Source of the DNA: Candidatus Izemoplasma sp.
Lineage (GTDB): Bacteria; Bacillota_I; Bacilli_A; Izemoplasmatales; Izemoplasmataceae
Assembly (NCBI GenBank): GCA_021736285.1
Contig: JAIPGE010000093.1
Span: 1 to 5,944 of the forward strand
Direction: 5' to 3'
DNA: 5,944 nucleotides
The translations under genes were made by a program, and so were the position numbers. Positions 5,322 through 5,944 of the stretch are shown here, piece after piece. The notes under the pieces are model-generated. The model was not told where the DNA came from. It made no database searches and worked only from the letters and a program-made list of their open reading frames with translations. Position 1 is the stretch's first letter; every line of letters begins with the position of its first letter.

Positions 5322-5944
5322 ACTCAACTAAATCTTCAAGATTTTCCCGTAACAACTTCGTCATATCATGATATCCTAAATCGAACCGTCGATCTAAATA
5401 TTCCTGTCTAAAATCAAGGATGCTTCTCAACCCTTTTTTAGGATAACAGACAAGTAAATTCGCCCGCTCTTCCTTTCTAACACGCATTAAACTGAAGGTA
5501 TATAAATCAATCACGATAATGGTATCACACCCAGCTTCAATCAATGGATCATAGGGTGCATTGTCTAAAATACCGCCATCATAATAGCGTTTATCATCAA
5601 TTTGGATAGGTTTAAAAGCGACCGGAATAGCACAAGAAGCCAATAGCACTTGATATTTTTTTTCATCAGGGTATTTATTAATATCATAATATTCAATTTG
5701 ATAATCTGATTTGAAAAAATGTTTGTAATTGGTTTTGATTAAATCAAAAAAATTCGCTGATGTGTCGCCAAGATGTGTTGTTGCGACATATACTTTTTTA
5801 TCTTTGATTTTTTCAAAATCAACACTGTCATAAATCAATTCTTCTAATTCTTTTGTATTGAAAATGCCTTTGCTAAAAAATTTAAGTTTTTCATTTAACA
5901 ACCGTTTAACCAGATTGTCGTCAGTATGAAACAACTTACTCTTG
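5320..5944 (-). CDS. Patatin-like phospholipase, C-terminal part (5' end outside window)
   Basis: This is a lipid acyl hydrolase of the patatin family, which uses a Ser-Asp dyad. The visible 207 codons contain the block LASCAIPVAFKP followed by RYYDGGILDNAP, where the aspartate of DGG (codon at 5580-5578) is the second catalytic residue. The serine in its GxSxG motif and the oxyanion glycines normally lie N-terminal to this part and are beyond the window edge. The frame remains open through 5944, so a TTG at 5934 should not be taken as the true start. Many bacterial members of this type are soluble proteins of about 250-350 aa, consistent with roughly a third or more missing here; no membrane segment is visible. 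The gene ends in TAA, immediately followed by the terminator-like hairpin, which suggests that it is the last gene of its own transcript. A functional link to the downstream cassette is not shown. Confidence 0.92.
   Translation of the reverse strand, partial: KSKLFHTDDNLVKRLLNEKLKFFSKGIFNTKELEELIYDSVDFEKIKDKKVYVATTHLGDTSANFFDLIKTNYKHFFKSDYQIEYYDINKYPDEKKYQVLLASCAIPVAFKPIQIDDKRYYDGGILDNAPYDPLIEAGCDTIIVIDLYTFSLMRVRKEERANLLVCYPKKGLRSILDFRQEYLDRRFDLGYHDMTKLLRENLEDLVE

Noticed and set aside
5320..5934. Patatin gene read as complete from a TTG at 5934
   Set aside because: The frame stays open to the window edge, and the GxSxG nucleophile motif required by the family would be missing; the true start is outside the window.

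Overview
This AT-rich bacterial window carries seven genes, all on the minus strand, so they are transcribed from the right end towards the left. Two genes (ATPase and permease) end in TGA, and every tryptophan codon I checked is TGG, so UGA reads as stop here. Low G+C content, strong Shine-Dalgarno sites and family resemblance suggest a low-GC Firmicute or a mollicute relative that keeps the standard code (Erysipelotrichia, Haloplasma or Izemoplasma-like). That placement is an impression, not a demonstrated assignment.

Layout in transcription order. (1) 5944-5320: C-terminal part of a patatin-like phospholipase, its start cut off by the window edge. (2) 5321-5268: a 52-nt gap filled by an intrinsic-terminator-like hairpin. 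Its downstream arm contains the ribosome-binding site of the next gene. (3) 5267-2429: four genes packed with overlapping ends. They encode a Sec-secreted beta-rich protein of 212 aa, a membrane-anchored extracytoplasmic protein of 313 aa, a very compact ABC ATPase of 183 aa, and a six-helix membrane protein of 246 aa that looks like the transporter's permease. I recognise the ATPase confidently and the permease by context; the two exported proteins match no family I can name. (4) 2428-2377: a short gap with a good sigma-A-type promoter for glmS; its -35 box lies on the stop codon of the permease gene. (5) 2376-592: complete glmS. (6) 580-1: the first 193 codons of glmM, immediately behind glmS.

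GlmS and GlmM catalyse two early steps of UDP-GlcNAc synthesis (fructose-6-P to glucosamine-6-P to glucosamine-1-P) and form an ordinary housekeeping pair. The point of interest is the four-gene cassette upstream: one secreted protein, one anchored surface protein and a minimal ABC transporter, linked by overlapping reading frames and therefore probably made together. Its role cannot be read from the sequence. Reasonable hypotheses are export or efflux at the envelope, or self-protection connected with the secreted protein. No RNA genes, insertion sequences, CRISPR arrays or long repeats were seen, and no gene-free stretch exceeds about 52 bases.
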